From NCBI RefSeq assembly GCF_003050835.1, contig NZ_QAOJ01000011.1, forward strand, positions 124,001 through 188,000: DNA of 64,000 nucleotides. Reading direction: 5' to 3'. Positions 43,332-53,284 of this stretch are shown here, one piece after another. Each line of letters starts with the position of its first letter. Position 1 is the first letter of the stretch. Origin of the DNA: Pseudomonas sp. GV071 (lineage in GTDB: Bacteria; Pseudomonadota; Gammaproteobacteria; Pseudomonadales; Pseudomonadaceae). The notes beneath the pieces were generated by a model, which was given only the letters and a program-made list of their open reading frames with translations, made no database searches and had not been told where the DNA came from. The position numbers and the translations under genes are program-made.

Positions 43332-44408
43332 TTAGTGCAAACGCTTGCGGCACATCAGCAACGCCATCTTGGCCTTGTCCGGACGCTCAACCACACCCTT
43401 CTCGGTCACGATGAAATCGATCAAGTCAGCCGGGGTCACATCGAACACCGGATTCACCGCCGGCACGTCTGCCGCCACCCGTTTGCCGGCCAATTCCAGC
43501 AGCTCGCTGCCAGCCCGCTCCTCGATCGGAATGTCGTCGCCGCTTTCCAGGTTCATGTCGATAGTCGAACTCGGCGCCACCACCATGAAACGCACACCGT
43601 GGTGCATGGCATTGACCGCCAACTGGTAGGTGCCGATCTTGTTGGCCACATCGCCATTAGCGGTGATGCGGTCGGCGCCGACGATCACCCAGGTAATGCC
43701 CTTGGTCTTCATCAGATGGGCCGCCGCCGAGTCGGCATTCAGGCTGACCGGAATGCCTTCATTCAGCAGCTCCCAGGCGGTTAGCCGTGAGCCTTGCAAC
43801 CACGGCCGGGTCTCGTCGGCGTACACACGCTCGACCAGGCCGTCCAGGTACGCCGCGCGAATCACCCCCAATGCCGTACCGAAACCGCCAGTGGCCAGGG
43901 CGCCGGTGTTGCAGTGAGTCAGCAAGGTTTGCAGGTTGCCCTGGTGGCGACGAATCAGGTCGACGCCCAGTTGCGCCATGGTCAGGTTGGCTTCGCGGTC
44001 ACTGTCATGAATGGCCACGGCCTCGGCGTTCATGATCGCCAGGGCGTCGTCGCTATCTTTCAGGCGATACAGGCGCTCACGCATGCGGTTCAGCGCCCAG
44101 AACAGGTTAACCGCGGTCGGTCGCGAGTTATTCAGGACTTCGAAATCTTCTTCCAGGGCCATCTGCCAGTCGTCACCCTCGGCCAGGCGGGCGCGCACGC
44201 CCAAGGCCAAGCCGTAAGCGGCGGCAATGCCGATCGCCGGGGCGCCGCGCACCACCATGTCCTTGATCGCCTGTGCCACTGCCGCTGCGGATTCGTAGCG
44301 CACCCAGGTTTCCTCGAAAGGCAACGCACGCTGATCCAGCAGGTACAGCGCGTCATCCCGCCAATCGATGGCCTTGACCTTCTCTGCCGCCAACAATTGC
44401 TCGCGCAT
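43332..44408 (-). CDS. mtnA: Methylthioribose-1-phosphate isomerase
   Basis: 358 residues from ATG 44408 with GAGGA six to seven bases upstream; another ATG is at 44414. It has VRGAPAIGIAAAYG, the catalytic Cys in LTHCNTGALAT and Asp in VGADRI. It isomerises methylthioribose-1-phosphate in methionine salvage. Divergent from mtaD, which acts on related metabolites. Confidence 0.96.
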   Translation of the reverse strand: MREQLLAAEKVKAIDWRDDALYLLDQRALPFEETWVRYESAAAVAQAIKDMVVRGAPAIGIAAAYGLALGVRARLAEGDDWQMALEEDFEVLNNSRPTAVNLFWALNRMRERLYRLKDSDDALAIMNAEAVAIHDSDREANLTMAQLGVDLIRRHQGNLQTLLTHCNTGALATGGFGTALGVIRAAYLDGLVERVYADETRPWLQGSRLTAWELLNEGIPVSLNADSAAAHLMKTKGITWVIVGADRITANGDVANKIGTYQLAVNAMHHGVRFMVVAPSSTIDMNLESGDDIPIEERAGSELLELAGKRVAADVPAVNPVFDVTPADLIDFIVTEKGVVERPDKAKMALLMCRKRLH

Positions 44409-44581
44409 GACCATCCTCGTACTCAGAAGCGAAAAGCCGCGGATTATAGCGAGCCCCCGACTTGGGTGCTCGGGTATACTTCGCCAGCGCTAAAACCTGT
44501 CCAGGTTCTCCTTCTCAACCTGGCGTAGCCGTCGCACTACATTGCTGTAAGCCCTGTCGTTATAAACCAATGGATGCCGCC

Positions 44582-45922
44582 ATGCCCAACACTGCCGCCC
44601 CGCTCGACCTGTTGCTCCTGCCGACCTGGCTGGTGCCTGTCGAGCCCGCCGGCGTGGTGTTGCAGGATCATGGGTTGGGTATTCGCGACGGCCGTATCGC
44701 CCTTATAGCCCCGCGTGACGAGGCCTTGCGCCATCCGGCAACGGAAGTGCGCGAGCTGCCCGGCATGCTCCTCACACCCGGCCTGGTAAATGCCCACGGC
44801 CATGCGGCGATGAGCCTGTTCCGCGGCATGGCCGACGACAAGGCGCTAATGAACTGGCTGCAAGACCATATCTGGCCGGCCGAAGCCAAGTGGGTGGATG
44901 AAGCCTTTATTCGCGACGGCACCGAGCTGGCGATTGCCGAGCAATTGCAAGGCGGCATCACCTGCTTCTCCGACATGTACTTTTTCCCGGAAGTCTCCAG
45001 CGAACTGGTGCACACCAGCGGCATTCGCGCGCAGATCACCATCCCAGTGCTGGACTTCCCCATTCCCGGCGCCCGTGATGCCGATGAAGCACTGCGTAAA
45101 GGCCTGAGCCTGTTCGATGACTTGCGCCTGCACCCGCGCATCAAGGTCGCCTTCGGCCCCCATGCGCCCTATACCGTCAGCGACGACAAGCTGGAAAACA
45201 TCCGCATGCTCGCCGAAGAGCTGGACGCCGGCATTCAGATGCACGTGCACGAAACCGCCTTCGAGGTGCAGCAAAGCCTGGAACAACGTGGCGAACGGCC
45301 AATGGCCCGTCTGGCCCGCCTGGGCCTGCTGGGCCCGCGCTTCCAGGCGGTGCACATGACGCAAATCAACGATGAAGACCTGCACCTGCTGGTGGAAAGC
45401 AACGCCAGCGTCATCCACTGCCCGGAGTCCAACCTCAAGCTGGCCAGCGGTTTCTGCCCGGTGGAGCGCCTGTGGCACGCTGGGGTCAACGTGGCGATCG
45501 GTACCGACGGCGCCGCCAGCAACAACGACCTCGATCTGCTCGGCGAAACCCGCACCGCCGCCATGCTGGCCAAGGCCGTGGCCGGTTCCGCCACCGCCCT
45601 GGATGTGCACCGCGCGCTGCGCATGGCCACCCTCAACGGCGCCCGCGCCCTGGGCCTGGAAGACCAGATCGGCTCGCTGGAACTCGGCAAAGCCGCCGAC
45701 ATTGTGGCATTTGACCTCACCGAGCTGGCCCAGCAACCGGTGTACGATCCGGTATCCCAGCTGATTTATGCGAGTAACCGCAACAGCGTCAAACATGTCT
45801 GGGTCGGTGGTAAGCAGTTGCTCGACAACCGCCGCCTGACCCGCATGGACGAAGAAAAACTGCACGCCAGCGCCACCGCCTGGGGCCGCAAGATCGCTGC
45901 CGGCCGCGCCACTGTAGGTTAA
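44582..45922 (+). CDS. mtaD: 5-methylthioadenosine / S-adenosylhomocysteine deaminase
   Basis: 446 residues from ATG 44582 (an in-frame ATG at 44570 is possible). Amidohydrolase metal ligands are NAHGH near residue 70, HVHET, and TDGAASNNDLD. It deaminates MTA or SAH to the inosyl forms; in Pseudomonas MTA deamination feeds methionine salvage. It precedes ubiG by 51 bases. Confidence 0.94.
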   Translation: MPNTAAPLDLLLLPTWLVPVEPAGVVLQDHGLGIRDGRIALIAPRDEALRHPATEVRELPGMLLTPGLVNAHGHAAMSLFRGMADDKALMNWLQDHIWPAEAKWVDEAFIRDGTELAIAEQLQGGITCFSDMYFFPEVSSELVHTSGIRAQITIPVLDFPIPGARDADEALRKGLSLFDDLRLHPRIKVAFGPHAPYTVSDDKLENIRMLAEELDAGIQMHVHETAFEVQQSLEQRGERPMARLARLGLLGPRFQAVHMTQINDEDLHLLVESNASVIHCPESNLKLASGFCPVERLWHAGVNVAIGTDGAASNNDLDLLGETRTAAMLAKAVAGSATALDVHRALRMATLNGARALGLEDQIGSLELGKAADIVAFDLTELAQQPVYDPVSQLIYASNRNSVKHVWVGGKQLLDNRRLTRMDEEKLHASATAWGRKIAAGRATVG

Positions 45923-45973
45923 TTTGCCGCTGCCTCGCCCAGCCGCACAGAATTCGATTCGAGGAAAACCCGT

Positions 45974-46672
45974 ATGAGCAACGTCGACCACGCCGAAATC
46001 GCCAAATTTTCCGCCCTCGCCCACCGCTGGTGGGACCGCGAGAGCGAGTTCAAGCCGCTGCACGACATCAACCCGTTGCGGGTCAACTGGATTGACGAGC
46101 GCGTCGGCCTGGCCGGCAAGAAGGTCCTCGACGTTGGTTGTGGCGGCGGCATCCTCAGCGAAGCCATGGCTCAGCGTGGCGCCACCGTCACCGGTATCGA
46201 CATGGGCGAAGCGCCGCTGGCCGTGGCTCAACTGCATCAGCTGGAATCCGGCGTGCAGGTGGAATACCGCCAGTGCACCGCCGAAGCCCTGGCCGAAGAA
46301 ATGCCCGAGCAGTTCGACGTGGTCACCTGCCTGGAAATGCTCGAGCACGTGCCCGACCCGGCCTCGGTGATTCGCGCCTGCTACGCCATGGTCAAACCCG
46401 GCGGCCAGGTGTTCTTCTCCACCATCAACCGCAACCCCAAGGCCTACCTGTTCGCCATCGTGGGCGCCGAGTACCTGATGCGCCTGCTGCCGCGCGGCAC
46501 CCACGACTTCAAGAAATTCATCCGCCCCTCGGAACTGGGCGCCTGGAGCCGTGCGGCTGGCCTGGAAGTGAAAGACATCATTGGCCTCACCTACAACCCG
46601 CTGACCAAGCATTACAAGCTGGCCAACGATGTAGACGTCAATTACATGATCCAGACCCTGAAGGAAGCCTGA
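45974..46672 (+). CDS. ubiG: Ubiquinone biosynthesis O-methyltransferase
   Basis: 232 residues; AGGAAAACCCGT precedes ATG. SAM loop VLDVGCGGGILSEAMA and WWDRESEFKPLHDINPLRVNWI are UbiG-specific. It performs both O-methylations of ubiquinone synthesis. The stop overlaps the mupP start (TGATG). Confidence 0.97.
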   Translation: MSNVDHAEIAKFSALAHRWWDRESEFKPLHDINPLRVNWIDERVGLAGKKVLDVGCGGGILSEAMAQRGATVTGIDMGEAPLAVAQLHQLESGVQVEYRQCTAEALAEEMPEQFDVVTCLEMLEHVPDPASVIRACYAMVKPGGQVFFSTINRNPKAYLFAIVGAEYLMRLLPRGTHDFKKFIRPSELGAWSRAAGLEVKDIIGLTYNPLTKHYKLANDVDVNYMIQTLKEA

Positions 46673-47343
46673 TGCGCCTGCGAGCCGTTCTTTTCGATAT
46701 GGATGGCACCCTGCTCGACAGCGCGCCAGACTTCATCGCCATTGCCCAGGCCATGCGCGCCGCCCACGGCCTGCCGCCGATGGCCGACAAGGACATCCGT
46801 GACCACGTTTCCGGAGGCGCCCGCGCCATGGTCCTGCGTGCCTTCGACGTAGACCCGATGTCCGAGCAGTTCGAGGCCCTGCGCCTGGAATTCCTCGAGC
46901 GCTATCAGCAGCACTGCGCAGTGCTGACCAAGCCCTTCGATGGCATTCCCGAGCTGCTTGCCGACATCGAACAGGCCAAACTGATCTGGGGCGTGGTGAC
47001 CAACAAGCCGGTGCGTTATGCGGCGCCGATCATGGAGCAGTTAGGCCTGGCCGAGCGCTCGGCGATCCTCATCTGCCCGGACCATGTGACCAACAGCAAG
47101 CCTGACCCCGAGCCGCTGCTGCTGGCCTGCTCGCGCCTGGGCCTGGACCCGGCCAGCGTGTTGTACGTGGGCGACGACCTGCGCGATATCGAGTCGGGCC
47201 GCGCCGCCGGCACCAAGACTGCCGCCGTCACCTACGGCTATATCCACCCCGACGACAACCCCAACCACTGGGGCGCCGACGTGGTGGTCGATCACCCGCA
47301 GGAACTGCGCGCGGTACTCGACCGCGCCCTGTGCAGCTGCTGA
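46672..47343 (+). CDS. mupP: N-acetylmuramic acid 6-phosphate phosphatase
   Basis: 223 residues, HAD superfamily: DMDGTLLDSAPDF with the nucleophile Asp, VVTNKP, and the C-terminal YVGDDLRDIESGRAAG. In Pseudomonas the gene after ubiG is mupP, which acts in the peptidoglycan recycling route that gives intrinsic fosfomycin tolerance. The sequence alone also fits phosphoglycolate phosphatase; position decides. Confidence 0.92.
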   Translation: MRLRAVLFDMDGTLLDSAPDFIAIAQAMRAAHGLPPMADKDIRDHVSGGARAMVLRAFDVDPMSEQFEALRLEFLERYQQHCAVLTKPFDGIPELLADIEQAKLIWGVVTNKPVRYAAPIMEQLGLAERSAILICPDHVTNSKPDPEPLLLACSRLGLDPASVLYVGDDLRDIESGRAAGTKTAAVTYGYIHPDDNPNHWGADVVVDHPQELRAVLDRALCSC

Positions 47344-47393
47344 CCGTTCTACTGCAGGCCCACGGCCTGGCATTTTATTAAGAGAGATTGCTG

Positions 47394-48134
47394 ATGTTCG
47401 ATTACTCCGCCCGCCCCGACCTGCTCAAGGGCCGTACCATCCTGGTGACCGGCGCCGGCCGTGGCATCGGCGCTGCCGCTGCAAAAACCTATGCCGCCCA
47501 TGGCGCCACCGTGTTGCTGCTGGGCAAGACCGAAAGCAACCTCAGCGCCGTCTACGACGAGATCGAAGCCGCTGGCCACCCGCAGCCGGTGGTGATTCCG
47601 TTCAACCTGGAAACCGCCCTGGCGCACCAGTACGACGAACTGGCGGTGATGATCGAAAACGAGTTCGGCCATATCGACGGCGTGCTGCACAACGCCTCGA
47701 TCATCGGCCCGCGCACGCCGCTGGAACAGCTGTCGGGCGACAACTTCATGCGCGTCATGCAGGTCAACGTCAACGCCATGTTCATGCTCACCGCCACCCT
47801 GCTGCCACTGCTCAAGCTGGCGCCAGACGCCTCGGTGGTGTTCACCTCCAGCAGTGTCGGCCGTAAGGGCCGCGCGTACTGGGGCGCGTATGGCGTGTCG
47901 AAGTTCGCCACTGAAGGGCTAATGCAGACCCTGGCCGATGAAGTGGCCGACGTCACCAACGTGCGCGCCAACAGCATCAACCCCGGCGCCACCCGCACCG
48001 ACATGCGCGCTCATGCCTACCCGGGCGAAAACCCGATGAACAACCCACTGCCCGCCGAGATCATGCCGGTGTACCTGTACTTGATGGGGCCGGACAGCCA
48101 GGGCGTGAATGGCCAGGCTTTCGACGCGCAGTAA
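47394..48134 (+). CDS. YciK-family short-chain oxidoreductase
   Basis: 246 residues from ATG 47394 with AGAGAG upstream. SDR features: LVTGAGRGIGAAAAKTYA, HNASIIGP, Ser in FTSSSVGRKG and YGVSKFATEG. YciK proteins have no proven substrate. It follows mupP by about 50 bases and is probably in the same transcript. Confidence 0.92.
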   Translation: MFDYSARPDLLKGRTILVTGAGRGIGAAAAKTYAAHGATVLLLGKTESNLSAVYDEIEAAGHPQPVVIPFNLETALAHQYDELAVMIENEFGHIDGVLHNASIIGPRTPLEQLSGDNFMRVMQVNVNAMFMLTATLLPLLKLAPDASVVFTSSSVGRKGRAYWGAYGVSKFATEGLMQTLADEVADVTNVRANSINPGATRTDMRAHAYPGENPMNNPLPAEIMPVYLYLMGPDSQGVNGQAFDAQ

Positions 48135-48512
48135 GAAAGCCACACCCCAGCGGGGCAATCTCCGTCATCCCAGCGAAGGCTGGGATCCAGAATTTTCCGG
48201 GAAAACGCACTCGCCAAGCCATTCTGGGTCCCGAATCGTCGGACCGCAGCCTTCGCTGGGACGACGGTTGCTGGGTAACGGACCGCGCGGGAAACCCCTG
48301 ACAAGAAATTGGCGATCACCCTCAGACGCCCACCGGCAATTTGCCACCCCTCGCCAAACAACCGGCAAACCGGCGGCAAAAGCTTGCCGCTGGCACTGTA
48401 TAGATACTGATAAGTAGCTGATTTTATTAGCTTAAAAACACAAATGTGACACCTGGCACACTATTCGCAAAAGGGAAGCTGTCGCCGCATTTCGCGCTCG
48501 AGGTTCCCCGGT
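48135..48512. other. Intergenic region with class 2 REP pair
   Basis: 378 bases without a gene. It contains the repeat at 48162-48267, then an AT-rich stretch at about 48400-48450 that likely holds the promoter of the diguanylate cyclase gene. Confidence 0.6.
48162..48267. repeat. Inverted REP pair, class 2, with long centre
   Basis: CCGTCATCCCAGCGAAGGCT (48162-48181) pairs with 48248-48267, with one mismatch, and an inner GGATCCAGAAT pairs with ATTCTGGGTCC. It is the same family as 8595-8660 but with an extra segment in the right half. Confidence 0.75.
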
Positions 48513-49439
48513 ATGGTCCCCCCAAGCAAAACCAACACAATCGACTTTGATGCCGCCAAGCTGCAGCGTCTGGGTTTCGCCAGCAACCGCACGCAGTCCG
48601 TGCGCCCCGTTTCGCTGGCGCAACTGCGGCAGAAGCTGAACCTGCAATTGCAGACCAGCCTGGAAGTCGAGCGCATTCTCGACATTTTCTTCCGTGAAGT
48701 TCAGCGCCTGGTGCCGTTGCACGCCCTGGCCTACCAGCAGCCGTCCAGCGACCTGCGCCTGGAGCTTGGCACCCGCGCCACGCATTCGGCTGGCTACCGC
48801 CTGAACCACGACGGCGAATACCTGGGCGAGCTGATTTTCCGCCGCAACCAACGTTTTTCCGAAGAAGAGCTGACCCAGCTGGAATCGCTGCTGGCCTGCA
48901 TGCTCTTCCCGCTGCGCAACGCCCTGCTCTACCGCAAGGCCGTGCAGTGCGCCCTGCGTGACCCATTGACCGACACCGGCAACCGCATCGCCATGGACCA
49001 GGCCTTGCAGCGCGAAGTCGATCTGGCGCGCCGCAACCTGCAACCGCTGTCGGTACTGATGCTCGATGTCGACCACTTCAAGAGCATCAACGATACCTAC
49101 GGCCACAGCACCGGCGATGAAGTGCTGCGCGCCATGGCCGCGACGCTGAAGGCGCAGCTACGCAATATCGACATGATCTTCCGCTTCGGTGGCGAAGAGT
49201 TTCTGGTGCTGCTGTCCAACACCAGCCGCGAAGGCGCCGCGATGGTTGGTGAGCGCCTGCGCTTTGCCGTGCAGGAACTGCAGTGCACCGCGCAAAACCA
49301 GCACATCGACGTGTCGGTAAGCCTGGGTTGTGCCTGCCTGCTGCCCGGCGAGTCAGTGGACAGCCTGCTGCGCCGCGCCGACAGCGCGCTGTATGTGGCC
49401 AAACGCGATGGCCGCAACCGCTTGACCATGGCGGGCTGA
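48513..49439 (+). CDS. Diguanylate cyclase (GGDEF domain)
   Basis: 308 residues. The first 150 form a GAF-like region without membrane segments, so it is cytoplasmic. The GGDEF domain (about 150-305) has DVDHFKSINDTYGHSTGDEVL and an intact active site GGEEF. An RNID inhibitory site stands exactly five residues before it, so product inhibition is likely. It makes cyclic di-GMP, affecting biofilm or motility. A terminator follows directly. Confidence 0.95.
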   Translation: MVPPSKTNTIDFDAAKLQRLGFASNRTQSVRPVSLAQLRQKLNLQLQTSLEVERILDIFFREVQRLVPLHALAYQQPSSDLRLELGTRATHSAGYRLNHDGEYLGELIFRRNQRFSEEELTQLESLLACMLFPLRNALLYRKAVQCALRDPLTDTGNRIAMDQALQREVDLARRNLQPLSVLMLDVDHFKSINDTYGHSTGDEVLRAMAATLKAQLRNIDMIFRFGGEEFLVLLSNTSREGAAMVGERLRFAVQELQCTAQNQHIDVSVSLGCACLLPGESVDSLLRRADSALYVAKRDGRNRLTMAG

Positions 49440-49463
49440 TAGCGCAACCGAAATGCCGACAAT

Positions 49464-49497
49464 AAAAAAGGCCAGTCATTTGACTGGCCTTTTTTAT
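49464..49497. terminator. Bidirectional terminator
   Basis: AGGCCAGTCA (49469-49478) pairs with TGACTGGCCT (49481-49490), with an A6 tract before and T6 after. It ends the diguanylate cyclase transcript; the YdgA-type gene on the other strand stops about 100 bases away. Confidence 0.9.
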
Positions 49498-49510
49498 TTA
49501 TGCCTGAACG

Positions 49511-49546
49511 ATCAAGAGCATCGAGGCTGAAGCCTCTCCCACAAGC
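49511..49546. repeat. REP palindrome, class 1 variant
   Basis: ATCAAGAGCATCGAGGCTGA followed by AGCCTCTCCCACAAGC, matching the class 1 core at 837 with compensating changes in the stem. Confidence 0.7.
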
Positions 49547-49599
49547 ACCGCAGACTACTTGAGGGAAAAGCTGGGCCTCGATTGCCGAGGGCTAGGGAA

Positions 49600-51201
49600 T
49601 CACTGCTCCTCAGGCACCTCTTCCGGCATTTCTTCCGGCGCTTCTTCATCGAGGGCACCGGCTTCTGGCGCCTCGTCGTCCGGCACCATGCCTTCAGGCT
49701 GCTCGTCACCGCCCGCGCCGCCCAGGCCACCGGCCTTGGACATCACCAGCATGGCGAACTCTTCCACCGACATTTTCTGGTCGTTGAATACCACTTCGTT
49801 GTTGGCGTAGTGCAGGCTGGATTCCAGCTTCTCACCCTTGAGCGCCACCAGTTCGGTGGACAGGGCCATGCCGCTGCCCATTTCGGTGAACATGTTGGCT
49901 TGCTCTTCGATGGCTTTTTCGTCGGTCTCGCCAGCGATGGCGGCCTGTACACGCACGCCATCGCCGATCACGGCTTTGTCCACCGACAGCTTGGCGTCCG
50001 CCTGGGCGATCAGTTGCTTGGCCAGCTCAGGTGGCGGCAGCTCGAAGGATTCCGGCTTGTTGAAATCCACCGACAGGCTCAACGCGGCTTCGCCGTGGGC
50101 AGTCTTGATGCTGAATTTTTCCATCGCAATATGCGGCTTGCCGGCCAGCAATTGGCCGATGTCGGCTTTCAGTTTTTCTTCTTCGGCGGGGCTGAAGGCC
50201 ATTTCCGGCGCTTCCTGACCCAGGGCCTGGGCTTGTTGCACCGGCGCCAACTTGTCTTTGTACAGTTCAACCAGCGACTGCACGGCAGCGGCATCGAAGT
50301 CCTTCATGCGCCAGAGCATTTGCACGCCGGCGATGTCTTTGCCGGCGAAGCTGATCTGACCGATGTCGTAGGACACATGGCCAGCCAACTTGCCAGCAGC
50401 CTCTTCGAAGCTACCGGTCTGCGACAGGTTCTTGATCAGCACAGGTGGTTTGTCGGCAATCTTGAATTCGGCGCTGGCCAGCTTGACGCTGCTGTCGCCG
50501 AGGTAGAACTCACCGCTGCCCAGCTTCTGGTCGCTGTCCATGGTCAGGTCACGCAGTTCGACCTTGATTGCCTCGCCGTTGGTGTCGGTGCCACTCAGCA
50601 GCAGGCTCTCCATAGCGCCTTTGATGGCGACTTTCTCGGCACGGGCACTGGCATCGATATCCAGTTTCAGACCGGAGAACTTAACGTTCTGGCCTTCCTC
50701 AGGGGCAAAATCCAACGGTGTCAGCTCGAGGGTGCCCGAGGTGGAATGGTCGTAACCCAGGCTCACCTGGCCGGTCAGCGGTGCCGCGCCTTTGGCCGCG
50801 TCGAACCACTTCTGGGTCAGCTCGTTGGGCTCCAAGGCGAAGTTGCTGGTGGCCAGTACCGGCCACAGGTTGAGCTTGGCCAGGCGCGAGGCCGGCAGCG
50901 GGCCATGCTGGATGTTGTCGACCAGCAGCACTTCCACGTGGCGCGCTTCGCCTTCGGAAGCCGGCATGTCCAGGGTCAGACGGTAGTGGGCAGTACTGGT
51001 GAACAGATGGCTGTCCAACGACAGCAATTCCAGCTTGCTGGTGATGCCGGTACCCAGCAGCGCGTCGGCGCCTTTCTGGTTGGCTTCAGCAATGGAACCT
51101 GCCAATACGTCCGGCAGTTGTTTGCCGGTGTACCAGGCACCGCCGGCGCTGAGAATACCTACAGCGACCACTACGCCTACTGCAATTCCTGTTTTTTTCA
51201 T
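49600..51201 (-). CDS. YdgA-family protein (DUF945)
   Basis: 533 residues from ATG 51201; a longer upstream frame is not conserved. A single N-terminal hydrophobic helix (GIAVGVVVAVGILSAGGAWY) likely anchors it in the inner membrane or acts as a signal peptide, followed by the long DUF945 repeat region. The last 45 residues are very rich in Glu and Pro. Function is unknown in Pseudomonas. Confidence 0.85.
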   Translation of the reverse strand: MKKTGIAVGVVVAVGILSAGGAWYTGKQLPDVLAGSIAEANQKGADALLGTGITSKLELLSLDSHLFTSTAHYRLTLDMPASEGEARHVEVLLVDNIQHGPLPASRLAKLNLWPVLATSNFALEPNELTQKWFDAAKGAAPLTGQVSLGYDHSTSGTLELTPLDFAPEEGQNVKFSGLKLDIDASARAEKVAIKGAMESLLLSGTDTNGEAIKVELRDLTMDSDQKLGSGEFYLGDSSVKLASAEFKIADKPPVLIKNLSQTGSFEEAAGKLAGHVSYDIGQISFAGKDIAGVQMLWRMKDFDAAAVQSLVELYKDKLAPVQQAQALGQEAPEMAFSPAEEEKLKADIGQLLAGKPHIAMEKFSIKTAHGEAALSLSVDFNKPESFELPPPELAKQLIAQADAKLSVDKAVIGDGVRVQAAIAGETDEKAIEEQANMFTEMGSGMALSTELVALKGEKLESSLHYANNEVVFNDQKMSVEEFAMLVMSKAGGLGGAGGDEQPEGMVPDDEAPEAGALDEEAPEEMPEEVPEEQ

Positions 51202-51330
51202 GAGTCGACTCAACCAATGTCCATGTTTAAGTGAATGTGCCTTCCTGGCCCTGAGCCTTTGCACAGCGAACGCAGTACAGCGAAAGACGGCGGCGATGGT
51301 AGCACTGCGCTACCCACGCTGCTGTGTTGC

Positions 51331-52398
51331 CTATCTCTCTTCGATGATTTTCACCGACGCTGTTGCCGGGTCGGTTTTCACCCAATCGCTGAGCAGGCTG
51401 TAAGCCACGGCCAGCAAGGTTGGGCCGAGGAACAGGCCCATAAAGCCGAAGGCCAGCAGGCCGCCGAACACGCCCAGCAGCACCACCACCAGGGGCAGGT
51501 TGCCGCCGCGGCTGATCAGGTAGGGCTTGAGCACGTTGTCGACGCCGCTGACGATAAAGGTGCCCCAGATACCAAGGAAGATCGCGTAGCCGTATTCGCC
51601 TTTCCAGGCCAGCCAAGCGGTGGCGGGAATCCACACCAGCGGCGGGCCCATGGGAATCAGGCTGAACACAAAGGTGAGGATGCCGAGCAGAATCGCCCCC
51701 GGCACGCCAGCAATCCAGAAGCCGATCAAAGCCAGCACAGCCTGAGCCGCCGCCGTACCAATCACGCCGTTGACCACCCGCTGTACGGTGCCGGCAATCA
51801 AGTGCAGGTAGTGGTCAGCGCGCACGCCGATCAGGCGATGCAGGCCTTTGCGTACCAGGTCGGCCAGTGCCGGACCATCCCGGTAGAAGAAAAACACCAG
51901 CACCAGGCTCAGGGTCAGTTCCAGCACCCCGCCGCCAATCCTGGCGCTACGCGCCAGCAACCAGTTACCCACTTCGCCGAGGTAGGGTTTGACGCTGGCA
52001 AACACCGCCGCGCCCTGTTGGTCGATGGTCATCCACCAGCCCACCAGACGATCTCCTACCAGCGGCACGCGGCCTAGCCACTCGGGCGGCGCAGGCAAAC
52101 CTTGTACTTGCAGGTCTTTGACCAAGTTGACGGCGTCGCGCACATGGTCAGCCAGGTTGAAGCCCAGCCAGACCAAGGGGATGACCACCAGAAACATCCA
52201 GCAGGCGGTCAGAATGCCCGCCGCCAGCGATGCGCGCCCGCCCAGCCAGCGGGTCAGCAGCGGCATCAGCGGCCAACTGGCGAACGCCAATACCGCTCCC
52301 CAGAACAACGCCGAGAAGAACGGTGCCAGCACCCAGAGGGCCGCACCCAATAGCGCCAGCAGAAGGATCTGGACCAATAAGCGGTCATTGTTCGGCAT
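51331..52398 (-). CDS. AI-2E family membrane transporter (YdiK-like)
   Basis: 355 residues from ATG 52398; GGAG stands six bases before. Seven to eight membrane helices with a long loop in the middle, and the late motif PPLVWIPATAWLAW. The family was named after autoinducer-2 exporters but many members are sodium/proton antiporters or unknown. Confidence 0.88.
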   Translation of the reverse strand: MPNNDRLLVQILLLALLGAALWVLAPFFSALFWGAVLAFASWPLMPLLTRWLGGRASLAAGILTACWMFLVVIPLVWLGFNLADHVRDAVNLVKDLQVQGLPAPPEWLGRVPLVGDRLVGWWMTIDQQGAAVFASVKPYLGEVGNWLLARSARIGGGVLELTLSLVLVFFFYRDGPALADLVRKGLHRLIGVRADHYLHLIAGTVQRVVNGVIGTAAAQAVLALIGFWIAGVPGAILLGILTFVFSLIPMGPPLVWIPATAWLAWKGEYGYAIFLGIWGTFIVSGVDNVLKPYLISRGGNLPLVVVLLGVFGGLLAFGFMGLFLGPTLLAVAYSLLSDWVKTDPATASVKIIEER

Positions 52399-52460
52399 GT
52401 AGCGCTCCAATACGGGAAGAGCCGCCCAGGCAGACCCGGGCGAGCAAAATGAAGCCGAGC

Positions 52461-53276
52461 TTAACGCAGGAGCTTGAAGGATAGGCCGTCGCTTGGCCCT
52501 TGCTGAACTTCCATGCGCGCCGCACGGACCCGCTCGGCCACCAACGCATCGCGCCAGGCCGCTGCATATTTGCCGCTCAGGCTGACGCGCAGAGTGCTGT
52601 CCTGATTGAGCGTGCGCCCCAGCAATTCGGCCCAGGCCGCCACTGGCTCGCCGTCGAGGCTGACGAAGTCCAGCTCGCCGGTGTTGCGCAATTGCCGCAG
52701 CAGGGTCGCCGGGCCTGGCAGCAGTTCGCCGAGGTCGGCTTGATTGTCCAACTGCTCCACGTGCAGATACGCGCGGCGGTTACCGCGGGTAATGCTATAG
52801 AGCGCCACGAGGGTGTTCTGCTTGGGTTCGGCGAGGCGCAACAGCAAGTAGGCCTGCTGGTCATCGGCGCCGAGCAGCTTGGCGTTGCCGAACACCGAGT
52901 TGGCCCACAGGCTGCTGGAACCGCATTCGCGGCTTTCACACCAGTAGAGCAACTCGGCGCCCTGCTCTTGCAAGGTGTCGCGGGCGGCGTTGAAGGCTTG
53001 GCCGGAGGTGTGTTCGGCCGGCAGTTCGTAAGTCACCGAGCGCATGTGGCCCTGACTGTCGATTTGCCGCTCATAACGCAGGGTGCCGCTGATGCGGCGA
53101 ATCGAGCCGAGGGGATAGATCCGCTCCTGGGCGGCGACATCGCGAAAATCGACGATTTCGGCACGCGGGAAGCGCGGAAGAATTTCCAGGTCCTGGCTGC
53201 CAGGCAAGTCGGCGGCGGACAGCGGTTGCACGGCCAGGCAGGCCAGGGAAAGTGCCAATAGGCTAAACAGTCGCAT
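52461..53276 (-). CDS. DUF4892 periplasmic protein
   Basis: 271 residues from ATG 53276, with GAGAGGA immediately upstream. Signal peptide (cleavage after LSAA). A Cys pair in LYWCESRECGSSSLWANS is typical of DUF4892. Possibly a periplasmic stress or envelope protein; no function established. Confidence 0.85.
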   Translation of the reverse strand: MRLFSLLALSLACLAVQPLSAADLPGSQDLEILPRFPRAEIVDFRDVAAQERIYPLGSIRRISGTLRYERQIDSQGHMRSVTYELPAEHTSGQAFNAARDTLQEQGAELLYWCESRECGSSSLWANSVFGNAKLLGADDQQAYLLLRLAEPKQNTLVALYSITRGNRRAYLHVEQLDNQADLGELLPGPATLLRQLRNTGELDFVSLDGEPVAAWAELLGRTLNQDSTLRVSLSGKYAAAWRDALVAERVRAARMEVQQGPSDGLSFKLLR

Positions 53277-53284
53277 TGTTCCTC

